Below the pieces are notes generated by a model. That model did no database searches. It had not been told where the DNA came from and saw nothing but the letters and a program-made list of their open reading frames with translations. Made by a program: the position numbers and the translations under genes. This document shows positions 1-8,163 of a stretch of DNA of 64,000 nt, piece after piece (the first letter of the stretch is position 1; each line of letters begins with the position of its first letter). Source of the DNA: Microbulbifer sp. TB1203 (GTDB lineage: Bacteria; Pseudomonadota; Gammaproteobacteria; Pseudomonadales; Cellvibrionaceae); contig NZ_CP116899.1 in the NCBI RefSeq assembly GCF_030997045.1, positions 372,001-436,000 on the forward strand, written 5' to 3'.

Positions 1-358
1 TAAGATGGTCCCTCTACTCCCTTAGCTTTTATATTCGCTGTTATGCCTGCATCGCGGGCCAACTGCCGGTGCGCTCATCCTGAGTCGGTCCCGGCAAAGT
101 CTGCCAATTTTACCCCATAAGGTGACGAATTGCCCAATCGCTGTTTTTTGCTTTGTGATCTGCCAACTTGCGGCAATGCTGTAATTGTAGTAAAGGGCTT
201 CGCCGGCAGGAGTTTGTGGCATCGAGCGCCAATCCGGTTGGACGCTTGTCTGTCTTCTGTGCCCCGACTTCTGTAAAATTGCGCCCTCTCCAATCCCGGG
301 GCGCTGTGCAATCTTCTGCCGCGGCTTCCCCAATTCAGACAAGAGGCAAACTCCCGCG
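1..358. other. gene-free upstream region of purL
   Basis: No credible gene is seen here; the short open frames on both strands lack family resemblance. It should hold the purL promoter. An AAGAGG sequence lies about 15 bases before the purL ATG. I saw no clear PurR-type operator. Confidence 0.5.
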
Positions 359-3300
359 ATGCTAGTTCTGCGTGGTGCTCCCGCACTGTCGAAATTCCGC
401 CATCAAAAACTGCTCAACCAACTGCGCGCCCTGCAACCGGCGATCGGTGAGGTTTACGCTGAGTTCGTCCACTTCGCCGACAGCAAAAAGCTGAACGGGA
501 AGGAGCAGGCGCTGCTGGAGCGGCTGCTGCAGTACGGCCCCACCGAGGAAAAGCACAAGCCCGAGGGCGAACTGCTTTTAGTGGTGCCGCGCCCGGGCAC
601 CATTTCGCCCTGGTCCTCCAAGGCCACCGATATCGCCCACAACGCAGGCCTTACACAGATCCATCGCCTGGAGCGCGGTATCGCCTACTACATTAGCGGC
701 GTCGAATTAACAGAAGCTGAACGGGGCGAGTTGGCGATACTGCTGCACGACCGCATGGTGGAGGCGGTACTGACGGATTTCGACGCGGCCGGACAGCTGT
801 TTCGCGAGGAAAAGCCGCGCCAGCTGACCAGTGTCAACCTGCTCGACGGCGGCCGGGAAGCGTTGGAAGACGCCAACGTGACCCTGGGCCTGGCGTTGGC
901 GGAGGATGAGATCGACTACCTGCTCACCAGCTTCCAGGAGCTGGAACGCAACCCCACCGACGTGGAGCTGATGATGTTCGCCCAGGCGAACTCCGAGCAC
1001 TGCCGCCACAAGATATTCAACGCCACCTGGACCATCGACGGCGAGGACCAGGAGCGCTCGCTGTTCAGCATGATCAAGAATACCTACCAGAAGGGCGGTG
1101 ACAATGTGCTGTCCGCCTACGCGGACAACGCCGCGGTGGTGGTGGGCAGCGAGGCGGGCCGCTTCTACCCGGACCCGGAAACCCGCGAGTACGGTTTCAG
1201 CCGGGAGCCGATCCATCTGCTGATGAAGGTGGAAACCCACAACCATCCGACTGCGATCGCGCCATTCCCGGGCGCCGGCACCGGCGCCGGCGGCGAGATC
1301 CGCGACGAGGGCGCCGTGGGCCGCGGCTCCAAGCCCAAGGTGGGCCTGACCGGCTTTACTGTGTCCAACCTGCAGATCCCCGGCTACGAGCAGCCCTGGG
1401 AAGTGGATTACGGCAAGCCGGAGCGCATCGTCACCGCGCTGGACATTATGATCGAGGGCCCTATCGGTGGCGCTGCTTTCAACAACGAGTTCGGCCGCCC
1501 AAACATCTGTGGTTACTTCCGTACCTTCGAAGAGGATTTCGGCGGCGAGCGCCGCGGCTACCACAAGCCGATCATGATCGCCGGCGGCTACGGCAATATC
1601 CGCGAAGAGCATATTGAGAAACCGGAGTTCAAGCCCGGGGCCAAGCTGGTGGTGCTCGGCGGCCCGGCGATGCTGATCGGCCTCGGCGGCGGCGCCGCCT
1701 CCAGTATGGCCAGCGGTACCAGCTCTGAGGACCTGGATTTCGCCTCGGTGCAGCGCCAGAACCCGGAAATCGAGCGCCGCTGCCAGGAGGTGATCGACCA
1801 GTGCTGGCAGTTGGGAGACAAAAACCCCATCGCCTTTATCCACGATGTGGGTGCCGGCGGCCTGTCCAACGCCTTCCCGGAGCTGGTGAAGGACGGCGGC
1901 ACCGGCGGCAACTTTGAAATCAGAAACGTGCCCTGCGACGAGCCGGGCATGAGCCCGCTGGAAATCTGGTGTAACGAATCCCAGGAGCGCTACGTGCTGG
2001 CGGTGATGCCGAAGGACTTGGAGCGCTTCGAGAAAATCTGCGAGCGGGAGCGCTGTCCCTTCGCGGTGGTGGGAGAGGCCACGGAAGAAAAGCACCTGCG
2101 GCTGAATGACAAGGAATTTGACGCCAAACCGGTGGACCTGCCCATGTCAGTGCTGTTCGGCAAGCCGCCGCGTATGCACCGCACCGCCAAAAAAAGGGAA
2201 GTGGAAACGGAAGTGTTTGTGACCGAGGGCATCGACCTGAACGAGGCCGTCGAGCGGGTGCTGCGCCTGCCGGCGGTGGCCAGCAAGAGCTTCCTGATCA
2301 CTATCGGCGACCGCACCGTAACCGGCACGGTTTCCCGCGACCAGATGGTGGGCCCCTGGCAGGTACCGGTGGCGGACTGCGCGGTGACCACCGTGGCCTA
2401 CGACAGCTACGCCGGCGAGGCCATGGCCATGGGCGAACGCACCCCGGTGGCGCTGCTGGATGCGCCGGCCTCCGGCCGCCTGGCGGTGGGCGAGGCGATC
2501 ACCAATATCGCCTGCGCGCCGATCGGCCAGTTGTCCGACGTTAAACTGTCCGCGAACTGGATGTGTGCCGCCGGCCACCCGGGCGAGGAGGAAAAGCTCT
2601 ACCGCACGGTGGAGGCGGTCGGCATGGAACTCTGCCCGGAATTGGGCATTACCATTCCGGTGGGCAAGGACTCCATGTCCATGCGCACCGCCTGGAACGA
2701 CGAGGGCGAGGACAAGGCGGTAACCGCGCCGCTGTCGCTGATCATCTCCGCGTTCACCCCGGTCACCGACGTGCGCAAGGTGGCGACACCGCAACTGCGC
2801 CGCGACAAGGGCGAGAGCGAACTGGTCCTGGTGGACCTGGGCGCGGGCAAAAACCGCCTCGGTGGCTCCTGCCTGGCGCAGGTGTACAACCAACTGGGCA
2901 GTACCCCGGCGGACCTGGACGATCCGAAACGCCTGAAAGGCTTTTTCGAGGTGGTGCAGGAGGCCCTGCGGGAAGAGAAGATCATCGCCTACCACGACCG
3001 CTCCGACGGCGGCCTTTTCGTTGCCCTGGCGGAAATGATGTTTGCCGGCCGCATTGGTATGGATGTGGAGCTCTATGAGCTGGGCGAGGACCCAATCGCC
3101 GCGCTGTTCAGCGAAGAACTGGGTGTCGTACTGCAAGTGCCCGCTTGCGATGCAAGGATGCTGGTGAAGACCTTCGGCGAACGAGGTATCCCGGCGCACC
3201 AGATCGGCTTCCTGAACGACAACGAGCACCTGTGCATCACCCGCGAAGGTGTGCAGATCTTCGGCCGTTCCCGCGCCGAACTGCAGCAGATCTGGTCCGA

Positions 3301-4225
3301 GACCAGCTACCGCATCCAGGCGCTGCGCGACAACGCCGACTGCGCGGCGCAGGAATTCGCCGCCATAGCCAAGGAAGATCCGGGCCTGTCGGTGAACCTG
3401 AGCTATGACCTCAACGAGGACGTCAGCGCGCCTTACATCAGCAAGGTGTCCCGGCCCAAGGTGGCGATACTGCGGGAGCAGGGGGTCAACAGCCAGGTGG
3501 AGATGGCCCACGCCTTCCACCGCGCCGGCTTCGCCGCGGTGGACGTGCATATGAGCGATATCCTCGCCGGCCGCGTGGCCCTGGACGACTTCAAGGGGCT
3601 GGTGGGCTGTGGAGGCTTCTCCTACGGCGACGTGCTCGGCGCCGGCGAGGGCTGGGCCAAGACCATCCTGTTCAACCCCCGCGCGCGGGACCAGTTCCAG
3701 GCGTTCTTCGAACGCGGAGACACCTTCAGCCTGGGGGTGTGCAACGGTTGCCAGATGTTCTCGGTGATCAAGGAGCTGATCCCCGGCGCCGATCACTGGC
3801 CGCGGTTTGTGCGCAACCTGTCCGAACAGTACGAGGCGCGCTTCGCGCTGGTGGGCATCGAGGAGACACCCTCGGTGCTGTTCAAGGGTATGGCTGGCTC
3901 TTACATGCCGGTGGCGGTCGCCCACGGAGAAGGCCGGGTGGAATTCGCCGATCGGGAGGCGTTGGAAACCTGTGAGCAGTCCGGCACCATCGCCATGCGC
4001 TACCTGAACAATAATCGCGAGATCACCGAAACCTATCCGGCCAATCCCAACGGTTCGGTCAACGGCATCACCTCGCTGTGCTCCGAAGACGGCCGCGTGA
4101 CCATCATGATGCCGCACCCGGAGCGGGTCGCCCGCGCGGTCAGCAACAGCTGGCACCCGGACGATTGGGACGAGGATTCCGGCTGGATGCGCCTGTTCCG
4201 CAATGCACGGGTTTTTGTGGATTGA
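359..4225 (+). CDS. purL: phosphoribosylformylglycinamidine synthase (FGAM synthase, large single-chain type)
   Basis: Fourth step of purine synthesis: converts FGAR, ATP and glutamine to FGAM in the cytoplasm. The 1288-residue length fits the single-chain proteobacterial enzyme. The N-terminal domain is followed by the two AIRS-like synthase halves (for example NSEHCRHKIF near residue 215 and VETHNHPTAIAPFPGAGTGA near 295) and a C-terminal class I glutaminase with the nucleophile in GVCNGCQMF (Cys about 1128) and the HPE triad motif (His about 1253, Glu about 1255). The ATG at 359 gives the expected N-terminus. It stands alone, with a large REP-like repeat directly downstream. Confidence 0.98.
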   Translation: MLVLRGAPALSKFRHQKLLNQLRALQPAIGEVYAEFVHFADSKKLNGKEQALLERLLQYGPTEEKHKPEGELLLVVPRPGTISPWSSKATDIAHNAGLTQIHRLERGIAYYISGVELTEAERGELAILLHDRMVEAVLTDFDAAGQLFREEKPRQLTSVNLLDGGREALEDANVTLGLALAEDEIDYLLTSFQELERNPTDVELMMFAQANSEHCRHKIFNATWTIDGEDQERSLFSMIKNTYQKGGDNVLSAYADNAAVVVGSEAGRFYPDPETREYGFSREPIHLLMKVETHNHPTAIAPFPGAGTGAGGEIRDEGAVGRGSKPKVGLTGFTVSNLQIPGYEQPWEVDYGKPERIVTALDIMIEGPIGGAAFNNEFGRPNICGYFRTFEEDFGGERRGYHKPIMIAGGYGNIREEHIEKPEFKPGAKLVVLGGPAMLIGLGGGAASSMASGTSSEDLDFASVQRQNPEIERRCQEVIDQCWQLGDKNPIAFIHDVGAGGLSNAFPELVKDGGTGGNFEIRNVPCDEPGMSPLEIWCNESQERYVLAVMPKDLERFEKICERERCPFAVVGEATEEKHLRLNDKEFDAKPVDLPMSVLFGKPPRMHRTAKKREVETEVFVTEGIDLNEAVERVLRLPAVASKSFLITIGDRTVTGTVSRDQMVGPWQVPVADCAVTTVAYDSYAGEAMAMGERTPVALLDAPASGRLAVGEAITNIACAPIGQLSDVKLSANWMCAAGHPGEEEKLYRTVEAVGMELCPELGITIPVGKDSMSMRTAWNDEGEDKAVTAPLSLIISAFTPVTDVRKVATPQLRRDKGESELVLVDLGAGKNRLGGSCLAQVYNQLGSTPADLDDPKRLKGFFEVVQEALREEKIIAYHDRSDGGLFVALAEMMFAGRIGMDVELYELGEDPIAALFSEELGVVLQVPACDARMLVKTFGERGIPAHQIGFLNDNEHLCITREGVQIFGRSRAELQQIWSETSYRIQALRDNADCAAQEFAAIAKEDPGLSVNLSYDLNEDVSAPYISKVSRPKVAILREQGVNSQVEMAHAFHRAGFAAVDVHMSDILAGRVALDDFKGLVGCGGFSYGDVLGAGEGWAKTILFNPRARDQFQAFFERGDTFSLGVCNGCQMFSVIKELIPGADHWPRFVRNLSEQYEARFALVGIEETPSVLFKGMAGSYMPVAVAHGEGRVEFADREALETCEQSGTIAMRYLNNNREITETYPANPNGSVNGITSLCSEDGRVTIMMPHPERVARAVSNSWHPDDWDEDSGWMRLFRNARVFVD

Positions 4226-4238
4226 TAATTTTGTTGTT

Positions 4239-4483
4239 GTAGGAGCGGGCCATGCCCGCGATCAACATCGTTGACTCGCGTGATAGCTCGGCGCATCCAT
4301 GTGCCTCGGCCTTCGGCCAGCTAAAGCTGCTCAAATCCGTTCCCGACGGATTTGTCCATGGCGCTCACCCTACGGGCGCCTTCGGCGTCCAAATTTGGCT
4401 CCGGCCGCTCCAGGTATTCGCGGAGCCTTCGGCCCAGACAAATTTGTCGCGGGCATGTCGGATGGCCGCCCCGCCGCTCCTAC
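4239..4483. repeat. composite REP-like element of the gtaggagcgg family
   Basis: It starts 13 bases after the purL stop with gtaggagcgggccatgcccg and ends with the inverted form, ccgccccgccgctcctac. Between them are several smaller hairpins. Simpler paired versions occur at 48620-48694, 51771-51810 and 55173-55245. The sequence resembles the REP/BIME repeats of pseudomonads that end in gctcctac. It could help terminate purL transcription; no gene is seen in 4226-4692. Confidence 0.75.
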
Positions 4484-4692
4484 AATCGCATCTCTCCCCT
4501 GCCTGCCGGGCAATTCCCATATTTCCTGCTACACTAAAAAAGTTATCCACAATAATTTTTTGCGTATGGTGCAGGTACCTATTTCTAGCCTATCCAACCA
4601 TTTCCCATCCGCTGCAGTGACGGTATTGAAGCGCTGCACGCATCCATTCCCGGTCATTTCGTATCCAACAAGAACCCGTTAAGGAGATTGCG

Positions 4693-5016
4693 ATGGCTTA
4701 CAACAAAACCCTGGCAGAAAAAGTGCGCGAACTGTTGCAGAGAAACGACGGCCTCACGGAAAAGCAGATGTTCGGCGGCCTGGCATTTATGTTGAACGGC
4801 AATATGGCCTGCGGCGTAGTGGGTGAGGAACTGATGGTGCGAGTGGGTCCGGACAACTACCAGGATGCCCTGGAGCAGCGCTACACCAGGCCGATGGACT
4901 TCACCGGCCGGCCGCTTAAAGGCATGGTGTATGTGGAAGAGGATGCGATTGCAGCAGCCCTGGACGAATGGGTCAATCGCGGGGTGGAGTTTGCCGGTTC
5001 TCTGCCGCCGAAATAA
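4693..5016 (+). CDS. TfoX N-terminal domain-containing protein
   Basis: 107 residues covering a single TfoX/Sxy N-terminal domain, with the typical QMFGGLAFMLNGNMACGV segment and later RPMDFTGRPLKGMVYV. AAGGAG lies 7 bases before the ATG. Full-length Sxy/TfoX proteins are competence co-activators and also carry a C-terminal domain, which is absent here. Small stand-alone TfoX-N proteins are widespread and of uncertain role, so no competence function is claimed. It is monocistronic, converging with the MFS gene downstream. Confidence 0.85.
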   Translation: MAYNKTLAEKVRELLQRNDGLTEKQMFGGLAFMLNGNMACGVVGEELMVRVGPDNYQDALEQRYTRPMDFTGRPLKGMVYVEEDAIAAALDEWVNRGVEFAGSLPPK

Positions 5017-5049
5017 TTTTCGGGAGGAGGAGAATTTGTCCCGGCCGGG

Positions 5050-6387
5050 CTATTCGACCTGCAACCTGTAGGCGAGGACTCCGCCCAGCAACATCGGCAC
5101 TGCAAAGAGATAGAAATTCCCCGCCATACTGACCCCGGAGGCGATGGTCACCCCGGCAACCGCCGGTCCGATCACCGCGCCAAACCGCCCCAGGCCGACC
5201 GCCCAGCCGACGCCGGTACTGCGTATCCCTGTGGGGTAGACCTTGGCCGCCACGGCATAGAGCCCGCAAAAACCGCCTTGTTGCATCAGCCCGATCAAAA
5301 AGATCAACGCCAGCAGCAGGCTTTCGTCCCTGGGCGCCAGGGCAAAAATGATCATGCCTGTAGCAGCGGAGATGAGAAAGAAGCTCACCAGACCGGTCAG
5401 CTTCCATCGGGTTGCCAGGCTCCCCAGTAGAAAAATTCCCAATACGCCGCCCATATTGAACAGGGAAAAGGCATAGTTGCCGGTCTGTTCCGGCAGCCCC
5501 GCATTGATCACCATTTTGGGAATCCAGCTCATCAGGAAATAGAGCGTGCAAAAGCACACGAAAAAGGTGAGCCAGAGGTTCAACGTCGTGCGGCGATTGG
5601 CGGGGTTCAACAACGCCAGCATATTGGCAAGGACACCACTGCTTTCACCGCTGCGCCCGGCACTGATCAGGGGAAGTTCTTTGAGGGGCTCGCGCCCGAG
5701 CCGGAGCAGGATTTTGTTTATCTGTACCAACGCCCCGGGCGGGCGTTTTTCAAGCAGGAACTGCAGGGATTCCGGGATCAGCCAGTAAACGAACAGTGCC
5801 ATCGCCAGGGTAATAGTGCCCCCGAGCACAAAGAGGCTTCGCCATCCATACTCGGGCAACAGTTCACCGGCTACCAGTCCGGTGGCCATCGCGCCCAGTG
5901 GATAGCCGGCGGTTACCGCGGCCACCGACAGGGCCCGGAATTTTACCGAACTGTACTCGGAGGCCAGAGCCGCCTGGCTCGCCAGCATGGCTCCCGCACC
6001 CAGCCCGCTGAGGAAACGCAGCCCTATCAGTTGCCATAGGTTGTCGGCATAGCCGGTCAGCAATACGCTGCTTCCGATCGCCGCCATACTGGCGATCATC
6101 ACCTTGCGGCGCCCGATCACATCGGAAGCCGACGCCAGGAACATGGCTCCCAGCATCATCCCCGCCAGGGCAAAACTGAATAGCAGCCCCAGCTTGTCCT
6201 CCCTTAGCGACAGCTCCCCGCCGATCGCGTTTACCGCCACGGCCATGGCGGTGATATCGAAACCGTCGAGCATATTGCAGAGTAGGCAGAGAGCGATAAC
6301 GGTCAACTGCTGGGCGCTGATGGAACCCCTGTCGATAATATTCGCCACCAGTGCGGCACCGGTGTTGCGGGGCGATAGAACTTCCAT
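5050..6387 (-). CDS. MFS transporter, aromatic acid:H+ symporter-like
   Basis: 445 residues with about 12 hydrophobic segments. The first loop carries NMLDGFDITAMAV and the loop 2-3 motif appears as ASDVIGRRKVMI, both reminiscent of the AAHS family (PcaK, BenK, MhpT) of aromatic acid importers. The ATG at 6387 is chosen over a GTG at 6393 because AAGAGG sits 6 bases before it. It lies downstream of the molybdenum hydroxylase genes in the same direction, 126 bases after the sorbosone-dehydrogenase-like gene, so it may import the substrate or product of that pathway (inference). Confidence 0.85.
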   Translation of the reverse strand: MEVLSPRNTGAALVANIIDRGSISAQQLTVIALCLLCNMLDGFDITAMAVAVNAIGGELSLREDKLGLLFSFALAGMMLGAMFLASASDVIGRRKVMIASMAAIGSSVLLTGYADNLWQLIGLRFLSGLGAGAMLASQAALASEYSSVKFRALSVAAVTAGYPLGAMATGLVAGELLPEYGWRSLFVLGGTITLAMALFVYWLIPESLQFLLEKRPPGALVQINKILLRLGREPLKELPLISAGRSGESSGVLANMLALLNPANRRTTLNLWLTFFVCFCTLYFLMSWIPKMVINAGLPEQTGNYAFSLFNMGGVLGIFLLGSLATRWKLTGLVSFFLISAATGMIIFALAPRDESLLLALIFLIGLMQQGGFCGLYAVAAKVYPTGIRSTGVGWAVGLGRFGAVIGPAVAGVTIASGVSMAGNFYLFAVPMLLGGVLAYRLQVE

Positions 6388-6513
6388 ATTCACCTCTTGT
6401 CCGGAGGGGCGGGAGTGATTTCGTTATCCCGACAGCTTATTCCTCTTTTCCGGTGGAGACTTGTGTAAATCGGACATCGACGAGGAGTGGAACCGTTATT
6501 TTTCAACAACTGG

Positions 6514-8085
6514 CTACAGGGCCTGCAAGATGGTTCCTATCTCGTTTTCCGCCAGCCTCCCTGTGGGCGGCATAAATCCGGAAGGGGCCGTGAGCCGGTG
6601 TTCGAGCAGGGTCCTGCCGTCCTCCTCCCGCAGCCAGCCGCTCTGCCGGTTCAGCAGCTCGCCGGGATTGCCGCTCAGCTCCGTGTGGCAACCGGAGCAG
6701 TGCTCCAGCAGCAGGTGCCTGGTGCCGCCTTCAAAGCGGATACCGTCGATATCCGCGGTTTGGTATTTCCGCCCGTGCTCCCGATAGGCCTCACCGTTGG
6801 AAAGGCGCAGCAGCGCCTTGTTTTTGTCGTCGACGATGAGCAGGGAGCCGTCCTTCAGCTGCAGCAGACCCACCGGCGCGCCTTCCGGTCTCAGTCCCTG
6901 GACCGGGTTCCAGTGGCTGACGATCTCCCTGTGCTGCGCGTCTCCCGCGGAGCCCCCTCGCGGGGAAAAGGTATGCCGGGAGAAATCCCGGGCCGGCGGA
7001 ATAGGATCGCGGTTGAAAACAGGATTTTTATCCAAAATTGGGAGACCCTCCGCGGTGGTCGGATAGCTGACCAGCCGGTGGCCGATAACCCGGTATCCAT
7101 GCCAGCTCATCAGCAGGCTGCCCTTGGGAATGGGCAGTCGATCGCCGCTGTAATAAATCATGTCCAGCGGCGCCACGTGGGGCGGCATCAGGCTGTAGGG
7201 CTCGATATAGTCGGCCTGCGAGCAGCCGTCGGGAATAAAGCCGGTATCCAGTTTGCGGTTGAAGCAATAGGGCCAGCCGTAGAAGCCGCCCTCGCGAATA
7301 ATATTGATTTCCTCGTAGGGCTCCTCGGCATCTTTCCGGTCGGTGCTGTTTTCCCCCTGTAAAATGGTGCCGCTCGGGTGCACCACCAGCGCCATGGAAT
7401 TGCGCAGCCCGCTGGCGTAGAGCTCGAAATTGCTGTCCCAGCGCTGCTCTTCGCTCAGGTAGTGGTAGCGCCTGAGACCGACGGAATCGATTTCATTACA
7501 CTGTGGGCGGTCTCTGGTGAGTCCGCAATCGTCGCTTTTCGAGCCGGCATTTACCAGCAGATCGTTGTCGGGCAGGAATACGAAGCTGGTCAGGGGGTGC
7601 AGGTGCTTACCGGGTGCAAACGGCAGTCCTTCGATCACCGTTTCCTGCGCAGTTATCCGGTCCCCCTCAAGTTGAAAACGCACGATCCTGTCGGCTTCGC
7701 CCAGGTAGAAATAACCTCCCGGGCCGGATTTGATGTCGTGGGGCAGGTTCAGGCCGGTGGCGAGCCTGCTGGCTTTGCGCAGGTTGCGGTAGCGGTTGTC
7801 TTCAAACTCCAGCAGCCACAGAATCCCCTTGCCGGCACCCCAGCCGCCCATATCCGTAACCAGAATCCGGTTGCCGTCTGGAATTTCGAGAGCCTTGCGG
7901 GGTTTGATAAAGGCGGCGCCGCTTTCCGCGCTGACCATAAGACCCAGGCAGGTGCCGGGCGCGGTGCCGACCGGAAGCTTGGGCAGGCCGTCGCAGGTTT
8001 CGGGCAAAGGTTGGTAATTGGCGGTACTGGCAGTTGCGCAAAGGCCGAACAACAGGCCGATAATCCATTTACTGCATAAATCCAT
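6514..8085 (-). CDS. sorbosone dehydrogenase/PQQ-type beta-propeller protein with C-terminal c-type cytochrome motif
   Basis: 523 residues with a signal peptide (about residues 1-22), so periplasmic. The body resembles the glucose/sorbosone dehydrogenase beta-propeller (LNLPHDIKSGPGGYFYLGEA, GLRNSMALVVHPSGTI, GENSTDRKDAEEPYEEIN, GGFYGWPYCF). Near residue 465 the C-terminal tail has a CSGCH haem-attachment motif, with MPPTGRL as probable source of the Met ligand. The family may use PQQ; cofactor and substrate are not determined here. Its position after the hydroxylase subunits suggests it could pass electrons from the molybdenum enzyme or oxidise a related substrate (inference). Confidence 0.8.
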   Translation of the reverse strand: MDLCSKWIIGLLFGLCATASTANYQPLPETCDGLPKLPVGTAPGTCLGLMVSAESGAAFIKPRKALEIPDGNRILVTDMGGWGAGKGILWLLEFEDNRYRNLRKASRLATGLNLPHDIKSGPGGYFYLGEADRIVRFQLEGDRITAQETVIEGLPFAPGKHLHPLTSFVFLPDNDLLVNAGSKSDDCGLTRDRPQCNEIDSVGLRRYHYLSEEQRWDSNFELYASGLRNSMALVVHPSGTILQGENSTDRKDAEEPYEEINIIREGGFYGWPYCFNRKLDTGFIPDGCSQADYIEPYSLMPPHVAPLDMIYYSGDRLPIPKGSLLMSWHGYRVIGHRLVSYPTTAEGLPILDKNPVFNRDPIPPARDFSRHTFSPRGGSAGDAQHREIVSHWNPVQGLRPEGAPVGLLQLKDGSLLIVDDKNKALLRLSNGEAYREHGRKYQTADIDGIRFEGGTRHLLLEHCSGCHTELSGNPGELLNRQSGWLREEDGRTLLEHRLTAPSGFMPPTGRLAENEIGTILQAL

Positions 8086-8163
8086 AAAGCTGAAAACTCA
8101 CAGACAACGGGAGGCGTTGACCCGGCAATAGACAGCGCCGGGTCGATCATTGGATGCGGCAAG

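Noticed and set aside
707..2095. Long minus-strand open frame inside purL
   Set aside because: It is antisense to the purL coding sequence, has composition typical of a GC-rich antisense frame (His, Ala, Gly, Arg rich) and no family resemblance. The same holds for the long frames opposite nrdA, htpG, leuC and DUF2254.
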